Assembly (NCBI RefSeq): GCF_021869765.1
Contig: NZ_CP084580.1
Coordinates: 2,790,001-2,854,000, forward strand
DNA length: 64,000 nucleotides
Direction of reading: 5' to 3'
From: Chryseobacterium sp. MEBOG06
GTDB lineage: Bacteria > Bacteroidota > Bacteroidia > Flavobacteriales > Weeksellaceae
Shown here: positions 15,468 to 25,911 of the stretch, piece after piece
Layout: each line of letters begins with the position of its first letter
Position numbering within the stretch: the stretch's first letter is position 1
The notes under the pieces: model-generated
The model's database searches: none
What the model saw: only the letters and a program-made list of their open reading frames with translations
Told to the model about the DNA's origin: nothing
Translations under genes and position numbers: made by a program

Positions 15468-18400
15468 TTAGTCTAAATGTTTAGGAGTATATCCGTCCTC
15501 ACTTAGTTCTCTGTGGTCATATTCAGCCTTCATTTCAGCTTCATAGTCAACTTTGGTATCTTTCCCCATTCTGCGTAGAATAGAGTCAAATAAAGAGTAT
15601 ACTACTGGTACAATGATCAGGGTAAGGAATAGTGACGATGTCAAACCACCGATTACTACCCATGCAAGACCTTTGTTCATTTCCGCTCCTGCTCCTGATG
15701 CCAATGCGATTGGTAACATACCGAAGATCATGGCAATGGTTGTCATCAAAATCGGACGAAGACGTGCGTGGTTGGCCTGAATCAAAGCATCGTGAGTGTT
15801 GGATCCCGCTGCTTTTCTGGCATTGGTAAAGTCAACGATAAGGATCGCGTTCTTGGCTACCAGACCAATCAACATAATCATACCCAACATGGTAAAGATG
15901 TTCAATGAGTTAGCTGTTAAAGCAAGGATTACCATTACCCCGATCATCGCCAATGGAATTGAGAATAATACCACGAACGGATAAACGAAACTGTCATACA
16001 GGGAAACCATTACCAGGTATACCAATACGATAGCTGCCAATAACGCAATACCTAACGTACCGAAACCTTCCTGCTGGTTTTCCATATCACCACTCCAGAT
16101 GTAGTCTACACCTACAGGTTTCTTCTTGCTGTCCATGAACTGCTTAGCCCACTCGTTAGCCACATCACCTACCGGTCTACCTACCGCTTTTGCTCTTACT
16201 TTTACGGATGGAGATTTATCTCTACGTTCAAGTAAACTTGGTCCTGAACCCATCTTCACATCAGCAAACTGGCTCAGACGAACCTGCTGCCCCTGAGGGT
16301 TTGTAAACATAAGATTTTTCACATCATCAATAGATTGTCTGTTGACATCTCCAAAACGGATGTTGATATCATATTCATATTCTCCGGCTCTGAATTTCCC
16401 ATCGGTATTTCCGTTAAATGCTGTCTGCATTGTCTGTCCTACACTTGAAAGATTTAAGCCTAAAGAAGCCATTTTATCTCTGTCAATACTTACCTGTACT
16501 TCAGGGTTTCCTGAATCTGTAGATAATTCTGCATCTACTGCTCCCGGAACTTTTTTCAGTAATTCTAAAATTCTGGTTGCTTCTTTTACTGCTGTTGCAT
16601 TATCCGGAGCGGTTACCACCATTTCGATTGGAGCATTTTCTGCACCCATAATACCGATTGGAGCTGTTTTGAACTCAACTCCTGTGAACTTCTCTTCTAA
16701 CTGTCTTTTTATTTTCGCAGCTTTGATGTTGGTACTTTCAGAACGTTCAGATTTATCTGTCAGGTTTACCTGAACCTCAGACTGGTATGTAGTTGCCTGA
16801 GCTCCTCCAAAACCTGTTGACTGCTGTCCTACTGTGGTAATCAAATCCACAACATCTTTATCGTTTCTTAAAAACTTCTCAACATCTAATGTTAACTGAT
16901 TTGTTTTTTCAACTGTTGCATCTTTCGAAAGCTCCATCTGTACCAGGAACTGACCACGGTCAATTGGCGGGAAGAATTCACCCCCAATGAAACCGAATGC
17001 TACCAGCATGAATGAACTGATCAAAACAATGAATGTGATAATCACCGTTGAAACTCTTCTTAAGGTAGTTTTCAAACACCATTCAAGAATACCGGTAATC
17101 CAGTGTGTAAACTTATCAATTAATCCTTCAAACCAAAGGATAAATTTCTCAAACCAGTTCTTACCTGTTAAGTGTTCTAGTTTACCGAATCTTGATGATA
17201 ACCAAGGAATGATGGTAAATGAAGCTAACAATGATAATAAGGTTGCAATTACTACGGTGACGCAGAACTGGGCAAGAATGTTCGCTACAAGCCCTGAGCT
17301 CATCGCAATTGGCAGGAATACCACTACAATTACTAAAGTAATCGCAGCAACGGTAAACCCGATTTCTGAAGCTCCGTCATAAGCTGCTCTGATCTTACTT
17401 TTCCCCATCTCCATGTGACGGTAGATGTTTTCCAGTACTACGATGGCATCATCCACAAGGATACCTACTACCAGCGACAGTCCCAGTAAACTCATAAGGT
17501 TCAGAGTATACCCCATTAAGTTCATTCCAATGAATGCAGCTATCAGGGAAGCCGGGATAGAAACCATTACAATAAATGCGTTTCTGATACTGTGAAGGAA
17601 TAATAGCATCACAATGGCCACAAGAATAATCGCAAGGAATAAGTCGAAAATTACGTGGTTGGCTGATTCCAGGGTGAACTCTGTTGTATCATTTACGATT
17701 TTCACTTTCACTCCCTGAACTTTATACGCTTCTTCTACCGTTTTAATCGTCTTCTGAACACTTTCAGACACTGCAACGGCATTGGCATCAGACTGTTTTT
17801 TAACCTGCATCAAAATGGTCGGAAACTGATTGAATCTTGCTACTTTTTCAACGTCTTTCTGAGCGTCAAAAACGGTTGCTACATCAGATAAACGAACCTG
17901 AGCTCCATTTTTATTAGAAACTACAAGATTGTTCATTTCCTCAATTGACTTGTATTTTCCGGATAGTCTGATGGTAGATTTTGCAGTTCTGGTTTTCAAA
18001 CTACCTGTAGGGAAATCAAGGTTTGATGAAAGAATAGACTGTTGTACATCTGCTATTGAAAGTCCGTACCCCTGCAATTTCTTTTCATCCAGATTCACCT
18101 GGATTTCTCTTTCCTGTCCACCTACAAGGTCTACCTGTGCGACTCCGTTAACACGGGAAAAGATCGGTTCTATTTTCTTATCTAATAGATCATAAAGATC
18201 TTTACTGTTCAGTTTATCAGATGAGATACTCATCGTAATAATTGGTAAGTCGTCTAAAGAGAACTTATTCAAGGACGGTGCTTTCACATCTTCCGGAAGG
18301 TCTGCCAGAATAGCATTTACCTTTCTCTGGGCATCATTCAAAGCGTAGTCTACATCTGCCCCATCGTTCAGCTGAACCATGATAACAGACAAACTTTCAT

Positions 18401-18652
18401 ATGAAGAAGATTCTACTTTTTTTACGTTTTCCAAAGATCCCACGGCATCTTCAATCTTCCGGGTGACGGAGGTTTCCACCTCTGCCGGTGAAGCTCCCGG
18501 ATACACCGTAGAAATTGTTACCATATTGGTTTCAAACTTCGGAATCAATTCGTATCCCATGAGCGTATAACTCAGGATACCCCCAACGTCAGAATTGTAA
18601 ATAATACAATAACCAACGATGGTCTTTTAATCGATATTTCTGCTAACTTCAT
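15468..18652 (-). CDS. RND efflux permease (AcrB-type), frame broken near N-terminus
   Basis: Inner-membrane proton/drug antiporter of a tripartite efflux pump. The main frame gives 1030 aa from an ATG at 18560, but that start lacks the first transmembrane helix. Upstream, an ATG at 18652 reads MKLAEISIKRPSLVIVLF then TILTLG, the typical RND N-terminus, in another frame. Adding one G to the G5 run (C5 on the plus strand, 18580-18584) fuses them into a normal 1061-aa protein. Conserved features include the TM4 acidic pair in GILVDDAIVVLEN and two large periplasmic loops. The ATG at 18652 lies 7 bases after the adaptor stop codon. Real mutation or base-calling error cannot be decided here. Confidence 0.85.
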
Positions 18653-18659
18653 AAACCTA

Positions 18660-19721
18660 CTACTTTATAATGTTTACTTTAGAACCATTGTCCAGGTTGA
18701 TCTGTCCGCTGGTTACTACCTGCTCGCCATCATTCAGTCCGCTTAGTACCTGAACTTTATCACCGTAAACTTTTCCTACAGTCACTTTGATCAATTTGGC
18801 AACACCATTCTGAACAACGAAAAGCTGTCCTGAACTTACCCCGTTTACAAACGCCTCAGCAGGAACTGTAAGCATATTCTGAGTAGCGGCACCGTTGTTT
18901 GTTTTAAAGGTAGCAGTGGCATACATACCCGCCTTTAAATTCCCTCTGTTCTGAACTTCGATTTCAACAGGGAAATTTAAAGAAGCATCACTTTTTGGAG
19001 CAATAAATGTAATTCTACCTACGAAAGAATCTTCAGGTAAAACGTTTACTTTAATTGGAACTTCCTGACCCATCTGAATTTTTCCGATCTGGCTTTCATC
19101 TACTAATACAGACAATTTTAAGCTATTGATATTCACAATTTCAAACATTGAAGTTCCAATGGAAACAACCGTTCCAGGCTCTACCATTTTTTTATTGATC
19201 GTACCGCTGATACCTGCACGGATGCTTGTATCATTTACTCTTACTCCCTGAGCTTTAACGGCAGCCTGCATATTTTTCAGCTGCAGTCTTGAGTTATCAA
19301 GCTGTTGTTTTGTAACACCACCTGTTTTGAATGCGTTTTCGTAGCGTTGGTTATCTATGATCGCGTTCTGAAGGTTATTTTGAGCCTGCGAAACGTCTAC
19401 TTCGATAGCATCTCTTTTGATTGTTGCTAAAACCTGTCCGGCAGAAACTCTGGAGCCTTCTTTTACCAGAACATTGACAATACGACCTGCAATTTCAGAA
19501 GACTGGTTCATTTCCTGCTTAGGAAGGAATGTTCCGTTTGCCGAGTAGTCCGTATCAATATTTTCTCTTGTAACGGTTACAATATTTACGTTGATTTTAT
19601 CTACCTGCTTGGCAACCTCCTTTACTTCCTTAGTCTGTTTTTCTTTGTTGCCAGCAATCTTATAAGCGGCCAAACCTACAAGTACAGCTGCTACGATGAT
19701 ATATATTAAAGTTTTTTTCAT
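18660..19721 (-). CDS. RND efflux periplasmic adaptor (membrane fusion protein)
   Basis: 353 aa. N-terminal membrane anchor (TLIYIIVAAVLVGLAAYKIAG), then the barrel-sandwich/lipoyl halves (IVNVLVKEGSRVSAGQVLATIKRD and RAGISGTINKKMVEPGTVVSIGTSMFEI) flanking a helical hairpin (about 95-160), and a beta-barrel and membrane-proximal domain (LTVPAEAFVNGVSSGQLFVVQ...). It links the permease to the TolC-like channel. Third gene of the operon, 6 bases after tolC and 7 bases before the permease. Confidence 0.93.
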   Translation of the reverse strand: MKKTLIYIIVAAVLVGLAAYKIAGNKEKQTKEVKEVAKQVDKINVNIVTVTRENIDTDYSANGTFLPKQEMNQSSEIAGRIVNVLVKEGSRVSAGQVLATIKRDAIEVDVSQAQNNLQNAIIDNQRYENAFKTGGVTKQQLDNSRLQLKNMQAAVKAQGVRVNDTSIRAGISGTINKKMVEPGTVVSIGTSMFEIVNINSLKLSVLVDESQIGKIQMGQEVPIKVNVLPEDSFVGRITFIAPKSDASLNFPVEIEVQNRGNLKAGMYATATFKTNNGAATQNMLTVPAEAFVNGVSSGQLFVVQNGVAKLIKVTVGKVYGDKVQVLSGLNDGEQVVTSGQINLDNGSKVNIIK

Positions 19722-19727
19722 TGTCTA

Positions 19728-21095
19728 TTATTGATTTTGTAATGTGTTTAACTCTCCTTTCGCTTTAATTACCTTGATCTCGGCTTGTTTATAGTCCAGC
19801 AATGCATTAGAATAGTTCTGTTTAGCCTGTGTAAGCGAGTTTTCAGTATCCAATACTTCAGTAAGTGTTGCCAATCCATATTGATAGTTAGACTGGGTAT
19901 TCTTCTGTACTTTTTCTGCCAGGTCCACATTATCTTTCATACTTTGAATATTGATTATAGCATTTTCCATATTAGAAATCGCATTTTTATAATCTAAACT
20001 AAGGTTGAGCTTTTTATTCTGGATGTCCTGATCCAGATCCAGAATATCAATTTCTGCCTGTTGAATCTGAGATTTGGTAGCCCCACCCATGAAAATAGGA
20101 ATCTTGATGGCTACACCAATTGAAGCATAATCACCCCAGGTAGTTCCCTGGCTGGATCCTGTAGTATAAGGAAATTTATTCCCTAATCCCTGCCATCCAT
20201 AGTTGGCATTAAGTCCTACCGTGGGATAAAGATTAGCTACAGTTGCTCTTTTACTATATTCTAAAAGTTCTTTCTGTTTATTTAAAACTTTTAATTCTGA
20301 ACGGGTTTCCAAATTGACAGTTGTTGCCAATAATTCCGGATTAGGTACAATCTCTTTTTCTTCAAGCTCAATAGACGTCTCAATAGGAACTCCCATATAA
20401 AACTTCAAAGAATTTTTTGAAACTTCAACAGCATTAATCAGCTGCTGCTTATTGGATCCTATATTGGTAAGCTGAACATTGGTACGATCCAAATCGATTG
20501 GTTTTGCCAATCCATTATCTACGAGACTCTTGATTACATTTCTTACCCGTTCAGTATTGGCATAGCTTTCTTGCACGGTTTTAAGATTCTCTTCCTGAAC
20601 GAATACCTGATAGTATGCCGTAGCTACATTCTCAATGATCTGCTCATTGGTTAATTCAGAATTCAAAAGGTAAAATTCCCGTGTTGATTTTGCAGCTTTA
20701 AGACCAATAAAAACTCTCTGGTCAAAAATACTCTGGTTAAGAGTTACAACGTTTACAGATTGCCATTTTGTTCCGAAAGCAACCGGAATAAGCTCACCTG
20801 GTTTCCCTAAGATTTCTCCGGGAAGTACAGACTTCTGCAAAACTGGGTTGTACGTATTGTTTATACTGGCACTTATCTGAGGTAAGGCCCCGGCTCTGGC
20901 TTCACCAATCTTATATTCGGCTTTTTTTACCTGTAAGGCTGCTTTCTTAGCTTCTGCCTTATTTTGAAGTGCCTGTTTTATTGCTTCCTGCAGAGAAACC
21001 TGCTGCTGGGCAGACACCGATGAAAAACCGAAAATCATAAATGCTGCAGCTATCCCAATTTTTAGCTTTGTAGCAGTTATACGTTTTCTTTTCAT
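19728..21095 (-). CDS. TolC family outer-membrane efflux channel
   Basis: 455 aa with a signal peptide ending at about residue 30 (FGFSSVSAQ). The mature protein is two repeats of long amphipathic helices, as in TolC/OprM (QVSLQEAIKQALQNKAEAKKAA...; second half NYQYGLATLTEVLDTENSLTQAKQNY, a diagnostic OEP block). It forms the exit duct of the pump. It is the second gene of the operon, 89 bases after the TetR gene. Confidence 0.93.
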   Translation of the reverse strand: MKRKRITATKLKIGIAAAFMIFGFSSVSAQQQVSLQEAIKQALQNKAEAKKAALQVKKAEYKIGEARAGALPQISASINNTYNPVLQKSVLPGEILGKPGELIPVAFGTKWQSVNVVTLNQSIFDQRVFIGLKAAKSTREFYLLNSELTNEQIIENVATAYYQVFVQEENLKTVQESYANTERVRNVIKSLVDNGLAKPIDLDRTNVQLTNIGSNKQQLINAVEVSKNSLKFYMGVPIETSIELEEKEIVPNPELLATTVNLETRSELKVLNKQKELLEYSKRATVANLYPTVGLNANYGWQGLGNKFPYTTGSSQGTTWGDYASIGVAIKIPIFMGGATKSQIQQAEIDILDLDQDIQNKKLNLSLDYKNAISNMENAIINIQSMKDNVDLAEKVQKNTQSNYQYGLATLTEVLDTENSLTQAKQNYSNALLDYKQAEIKVIKAKGELNTLQNQ

Positions 21096-21184
21096 AATTT
21101 TATACTTCGTTTATTTTTTTATTAAGTTGCTTTCGTCAATTATTCCTAAAGGACGAATGATTTTCAGAAATACTTTATACTTTC

Positions 21185-21778
21185 TTAATTTTTAAACAAC
21201 ATGTTGATAATTATTCCTTTTCGTTCAGAAATAATCTGATCATATTCTTCATCATTTATTAAAAGATTCTCCATAAACAATGGTCTTATGGCACTTGGAA
21301 AAACTAACAGTGAAACCATGTTCAGGATAAACTGAACCGGAGCCATTTTTTCAATATTTCCCAATTCCATTTCTTTTTCGATATCACTATACATCTGGTT
21401 TAGTATATCTTCTTCAATTTCTCTCTGATGGCAGTTTCCTTTATTAATCTGTGAAACAATATAGGTTTCCAGATACGGATACTGAAGACTCGTTGCAAGG
21501 CTGCTTTCTATGAACTGGCTAATCTTCTCCTTAAAGGGCAGGTCGGCATTCTGAATAATTTTAGATTTTTCCTGCTCTACTTTCTGTGCTTCATCAAAGA
21601 TGATCTGCAGCAGTTTATCTCTTGATCGGAAATAGTAGTTGATAAGGGTTCTGTTCACTCCTGCTTCATCGGCGATCTCCTGCGTAGTAGCATCAAATTT
21701 TCCTTTCACAAAGAATAAATTCTTCGCTGTCTCCTTGATCAATTCCTGTGTTTGGTCTTTTTTTGCTTGATTTGACAT
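21185..21778 (-). CDS. TetR/AcrR-family repressor of the efflux operon
   Basis: 197 aa. The HTH is residues 9-55: IKETAKNLFFVKGKFDATTQEIADEAGVNRTLINYYFRSRDKLLQIIF. The C-terminal ligand-binding/dimer region is helical and divergent. It is the first gene of the tetR-tolC-adaptor-permease operon. Two copies of a TTGTT-A-AACAA palindrome bracket its promoter, one directly beside the start codon, so autorepression relieved by a drug-like ligand is the likely logic (inference). Confidence 0.92.
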   Translation of the reverse strand: MSNQAKKDQTQELIKETAKNLFFVKGKFDATTQEIADEAGVNRTLINYYFRSRDKLLQIIFDEAQKVEQEKSKIIQNADLPFKEKISQFIESSLATSLQYPYLETYIVSQINKGNCHQREIEEDILNQMYSDIEKEMELGNIEKMAPVQFILNMVSLLVFPSAIRPLFMENLLINDEEYDQIISERKGIIINMLFKN

Positions 21779-21779
21779 T

Positions 21780-21792
21780 TTTGTTAAACAAA
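21780..21792. promoter_or_regulatory. TetR operator, proximal copy
   Basis: TTTGTT-A-AACAAA is a perfect palindrome around a central base, two bases upstream of the tetR start codon and downstream of the -7 box, where bound repressor would block transcription. Confidence 0.6.
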
Positions 21793-21798
21793 TTTGTG

Positions 21799-21829
21799 CA
21801 AATTTATATCAAATTTTATTTTTGACAAA
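21799..21829 (-). promoter_or_regulatory. Promoter of the efflux operon
   Basis: On the minus strand TTTG (21829-21826), 19 bases, then TAAATTTG (21806-21799): a full match to the Bacteroidota consensus, sandwiched between the two operator palindromes. Confidence 0.75.
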
Positions 21830-21830
21830 A

Positions 21831-21841
21831 TTGTTAAACAA
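21831..21841. promoter_or_regulatory. TetR operator, distal copy
   Basis: TTGTT-A-AACAA, the same palindrome as at 21780-21792, just upstream of the -33 element of the same promoter. Confidence 0.6.
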
Positions 21842-21937
21842 AAATATTAAACACAATTATTATGATATCCATCATATTTTTTGAAAAGAAATCATGAATA
21901 AGAGAGTTGTTATTATTTAATGGAAAGCTGATTTTTA

Positions 21938-21945
21938 TATCTTTG
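21938..21945 (+). promoter_or_regulatory. -7 promoter box for the large surface protein
   Basis: TATCTTTG, a perfect TAnnTTTG element 19 bases upstream of the start codon at 21965. No -33 TTTG at the right spacing. Confidence 0.5.
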
Positions 21946-21964
21946 CCGCAAAAATTAATAACCG

Positions 21965-24900
21965 ATGAAAAAAATTTTATTACTGTTCTCAGTTTTGAGT
22001 GTAATACTTCTATTTTCACAGAAAAAGACTTCGGAAAACAATTCATACTATTTTTACGAAAACAAAGGCCAGATCATTGATCAGGACGGGAAAGAAAATA
22101 GAGATGTGAAATACCTCTTTCATTCCAACGGGCTGAATGTACAGCTTCGCTCCGGCGGGTTTTCTTATGATGTATATGAAGTAAGGAAAACAGCTAATTC
22201 CAACTTCTTGCAAAAAAAAGAAAATATTCTTCCCAATCCTAAGCTCTATAATACTGATGAATTCATTTATGAAAAAATGAATCACAGAATAGATATTGAA
22301 CTTTTAGGTTCCAATAAAAAAGCGATTATCACAGCAGAGGGCAGATCCAGGGATTATGAAAACTATTATAACCTTCCCAATAATTCTAAGGGTATAACTA
22401 ACGTGCATCGCTATCAAAAAGTAAAATACAAGAATATATACCCAAATATAGACCTGGTATTCTTCAAACCCAAGGATACTTTAAAACCCATTGAATATAA
22501 TTTCCTCATCAATCCGGGCGGAAAGGTTTCAGATATAAAAATGAAATTCAATGGTTCTCCTGCCTTAATCAAAGACGGTAAACTAACCATGGCTGTAAGG
22601 TTTGGCGAGATTCATGAAGATATTCCCAACAGCTGGATTGCAGGGAGTATTCAGAAAAACATTGATGTTACTTTTAAAGATTTTGGAAACCAAACTTTTG
22701 GCTTTACTACTCCAATCAATACTTCAAATAAAATGATCGTCATAGATCCTGTACCTACAAGAATATGGGGAAGCTATGCAGGAGGCTATGGGGATGAATA
22801 TGGAAAAATGAAGACAGATATTCAAAATACAGGTTATTTACATGGAACAACTACCAGTACAACAAACTTTGCAACATCAGGAACATATCAGCAAAATTTA
22901 GCAGGAAATTTCGATGCTTTTTTAATGAAAATAAATAAAGATGGTCAAAGGCTGTGGGGAACATACTACGGTTTTGGAATGACGGATGGATTTATGGATG
23001 TTGATTTTGATGAAAGCTTTAATATTTTTGCGGGAGGAACTGTTCAAAGGGGGCCATATAACGAAAATATTGTTTTAACAAAATTCAATAGTAACGGAAG
23101 TCTCGTATTTGAAAAGGAATTTGTTTCAAGCAGACAAGATGAGCTTTATACTGTTTCTTATAACCAAAATCATGTATATATTGGCGGAGATGCTTTCAGT
23201 CCAGATTTTCCTACAGTAAATGCAATGCAGCCTACAAAATCTACTCCTATAGGATATACAGACGGTATTTTAGCCTCTTTAAATTCCACCACGGGCAGCG
23301 TTGACTGGGCAACTTATTTTGGACGGAGTGATGGTTCTACGTCTATTTTTCACATTTTCTCTTCTGTTAATGATCTGGAGATTATTGGAGCTACACAATC
23401 TTCAACCATTCCTATGGTTAATGCTTTCCAGTCTGTAAAAGGCGGTGAATCTGATGGTATTTACTTAAAAATGTCAAAATCCGGAAATAACATTCTCAGA
23501 TCAAGCTATTACGGCAATTCAGGGTCTGAATTAGTATGGAAAGCAAGAATTGTTAATAATACTTTGATTCTTGCCGGAAAATACTCTACACCAGCGTCTT
23601 ATATGGGACAACCAGGTGTATGGCGTGTGGATTTAGCCACCAATGCAATTACAAAAAGCTACTTTAATTTTACCGGAGACCCTCAGATATTAGCCTATCC
23701 AGACACTTCCGGTAATGTCTTCTTTACAGGACTGCATTCAAACGGACAGCCCGACATATCCACTCCGGGGGCATATATGGGAATGCCGGCCATGTATATT
23801 TCAACATTCTTAATTAAATACAATCAAAACGATGTAAAAGAATGGGGAACTTATTATAAAGGAAATGGAGCTACACAATTAGGTCTGGTAACAAAAGATG
23901 AAGACGGCGCTATTTATCTTACCGGAATGTCAAGTGGAAACTCTTCCGGTATTGCAACTCCCGGAACATTCCAACAATCACAAGGCGGTGGTAATGATAT
24001 GTTTATTGCAAAATTTCAAGACTGTACTTCCGCGGCAGTAGTTACTTCCAATTCTCCGGTATGTCCTAATAACACGGTTCAGCTCAATGCTACAGGAGGG
24101 ACAACTTACCATTGGACCGGACCCAACGGCTTTACATCAAATCTGCAAAATCCTACTATTCCCAATGCTGCAGCGGCAAGCTCAGGAAATTATACATGCC
24201 AGGTTTCCGGCTCCGGAGCCTGTGACGGTAGTTTTACGGTAAATGTTGTCGTAGGCGATGCTATTGCCCCCGTTCCTAATACTTTCAGCTTAGCAGATAT
24301 CTCAGGAGACTGCCATACAGTAATCACCAATTTCCCAACCGCTACGGATAATTGCGCAGGAACAATTACTGCAACAACAACGGATCCACTATCCTATTCA
24401 ATTCCCGGAAACTATATTGTCCATTGGACTTATAATGATGGTAATGGAAATACTGCAAGTCAAAATCAAAATATAATTGTTACATCACCTTCTCTTCCGG
24501 TCGCAACTAACTTAAATCAAACTTTCTGCGCTACCAGTAATCCAAAAATATTAGATATTCAGGTTACAGGTCAGAATTTAAAATGGTATGATGCTGCGGG
24601 AACAGTCTTGCCGGTAACAACACCTCTTGTGAACGGACAGACTTATTATACTTCCCAAACGATCAATGGCTGCGAAAGCAACAAAATTGCAGTTCAGGTA
24701 ACGGTAAATACCACTTCTAAGCCAAGTGCAAATGCTAACCAGGATTTCTGTGCTTCTGCCAATCCTACATTAGAAAAATTGATCATAACAGGGGTTTCAC
24801 TGATATTTTATAATGCTGCGGGGACTGTATTACCTGTAACTACTCCACTTATCCATGGGCAGACCTACTATGTAACTCAAACTATCAATAACTGTGAGTC

Positions 24901-25873
24901 TGAAAAAATGGCCATCACGGTAACACTTTCTTTAGGCAATGTTCCCGCAAAAGGTTTTGCAGACACATTTTGTAATGATACTACCGGAAATACAATGACG
25001 GTTAATCTTCATAATTATGACGCCAGTATCATTAACAATCCGGGCAGTTATATTATCACGTATACTGATGGAGCAGGAAACCCTATAGCCAACCCATCTG
25101 CTTATATTATGAATACAGGATCATCACTTATATATGTAAAAGTAGCTACAACAGATGGATGTTTTAAAGTGGTAAGACTGGATCTGACTATCAATCCAAA
25201 ACCTTTTGTTAACCTTCCTGAAAAACTGGATTTCTGTCAGGGAAAGTCAGTTATTCTGGATGCAGGATCAGGATTTAAATCTTATCTGTGGAATACCGGC
25301 GCTACCACTCAAACCATTACAGTATCAGTTCCCGGAACATATTCGGTAAAGGTCACCAATAATTTTGGATGTGAAAACAGCAGCTCTACGCAGGTTACCT
25401 ATTCATTACTAGCTCATATTGTATCGATAAATATTACTAATAACACCGCTACAGTTATCCTTTCCGCATCCGGAAACTATGAGTATTCTCTGGATAATGC
25501 TACATGGCAGGACTCTAATATATTTACCAATTTAACAATGGGAGAATACACGGTGTATGTGAGAACAAAGTCCGGCTGTTACATCGGGCAGAAAAATTTC
25601 TCTATATTTAATATTCCTAATGCTATAAGCCCTAATGGGGACGGAGTGAATGACACATGGAAAATATCAGGACTGGAAAATTATCCGGGAACAGAAGTTT
25701 ATTTATATGACAGACAAGGCGTCATAATTTATAAAGAAATTATAAACAAGAAACCCTTCCAATGGGATGGCAAATATGATTCACAGCCTGTGGCTACAGG
25801 AAATTACTGGTATATCATCAAAGTTTCTGATGGAAGAATATACAACGGCTGGCTTCTCATCAAAAACAGATAG
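21965..25873 (+). CDS. T9SS type B sorted surface protein with beta-propeller-like and Ig-like domains
   Basis: 1302 aa. Signal peptide 1-18 (LLFSQ). The first 250 residues resemble the DUF7948-type N-terminal domain (YYFYENKGQIIDQDGKENRDVKYLFHS). Residues about 260-690 hold SBBP-type repeats (FDAFLMKINKDGQRLWGTYYG, DMFIAKFQ). An Ig-like domain, a HYR-like domain (ATDNCAGTITATTTDPLSYSIPGNY) and further Ig-like repeats with paired cysteines follow. The last 90 residues (IPNAISPNGDGVNDTWKISGL ... WDGKYDSQPVATGNYWYIIK) are a type B (CHU_C) sorting domain for type IX secretion. Probably a secreted or cell-surface adhesin; exact role unknown. Confidence 0.9.
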   Translation: MKKILLLFSVLSVILLFSQKKTSENNSYYFYENKGQIIDQDGKENRDVKYLFHSNGLNVQLRSGGFSYDVYEVRKTANSNFLQKKENILPNPKLYNTDEFIYEKMNHRIDIELLGSNKKAIITAEGRSRDYENYYNLPNNSKGITNVHRYQKVKYKNIYPNIDLVFFKPKDTLKPIEYNFLINPGGKVSDIKMKFNGSPALIKDGKLTMAVRFGEIHEDIPNSWIAGSIQKNIDVTFKDFGNQTFGFTTPINTSNKMIVIDPVPTRIWGSYAGGYGDEYGKMKTDIQNTGYLHGTTTSTTNFATSGTYQQNLAGNFDAFLMKINKDGQRLWGTYYGFGMTDGFMDVDFDESFNIFAGGTVQRGPYNENIVLTKFNSNGSLVFEKEFVSSRQDELYTVSYNQNHVYIGGDAFSPDFPTVNAMQPTKSTPIGYTDGILASLNSTTGSVDWATYFGRSDGSTSIFHIFSSVNDLEIIGATQSSTIPMVNAFQSVKGGESDGIYLKMSKSGNNILRSSYYGNSGSELVWKARIVNNTLILAGKYSTPASYMGQPGVWRVDLATNAITKSYFNFTGDPQILAYPDTSGNVFFTGLHSNGQPDISTPGAYMGMPAMYISTFLIKYNQNDVKEWGTYYKGNGATQLGLVTKDEDGAIYLTGMSSGNSSGIATPGTFQQSQGGGNDMFIAKFQDCTSAAVVTSNSPVCPNNTVQLNATGGTTYHWTGPNGFTSNLQNPTIPNAAAASSGNYTCQVSGSGACDGSFTVNVVVGDAIAPVPNTFSLADISGDCHTVITNFPTATDNCAGTITATTTDPLSYSIPGNYIVHWTYNDGNGNTASQNQNIIVTSPSLPVATNLNQTFCATSNPKILDIQVTGQNLKWYDAAGTVLPVTTPLVNGQTYYTSQTINGCESNKIAVQVTVNTTSKPSANANQDFCASANPTLEKLIITGVSLIFYNAAGTVLPVTTPLIHGQTYYVTQTINNCESEKMAITVTLSLGNVPAKGFADTFCNDTTGNTMTVNLHNYDASIINNPGSYIITYTDGAGNPIANPSAYIMNTGSSLIYVKVATTDGCFKVVRLDLTINPKPFVNLPEKLDFCQGKSVILDAGSGFKSYLWNTGATTQTITVSVPGTYSVKVTNNFGCENSSSTQVTYSLLAHIVSINITNNTATVILSASGNYEYSLDNATWQDSNIFTNLTMGEYTVYVRTKSGCYIGQKNFSIFNIPNAISPNGDGVNDTWKISGLENYPGTEVYLYDRQGVIIYKEIINKKPFQWDGKYDSQPVATGNYWYIIKVSDGRIYNGWLLIKNR

Positions 25874-25878
25874 CAACA

Positions 25879-25906
25879 AAAAAGAGCAGAAAATTCTGCT
25901 CTTTTT
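25879..25906. terminator. Bidirectional terminator
   Basis: Perfect 13-base stem AAAAAGAGCAGAA / TTCTGCTCTTTTT between convergent genes. T-runs on both strands let it serve both. Confidence 0.85.
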
Positions 25907-25911
25907 ATTTT

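Noticed and set aside
16342..16773. Plus-strand open frame inside the RND permease
   Set aside because: Antisense shadow of a highly conserved coding region with no promoter or family match.
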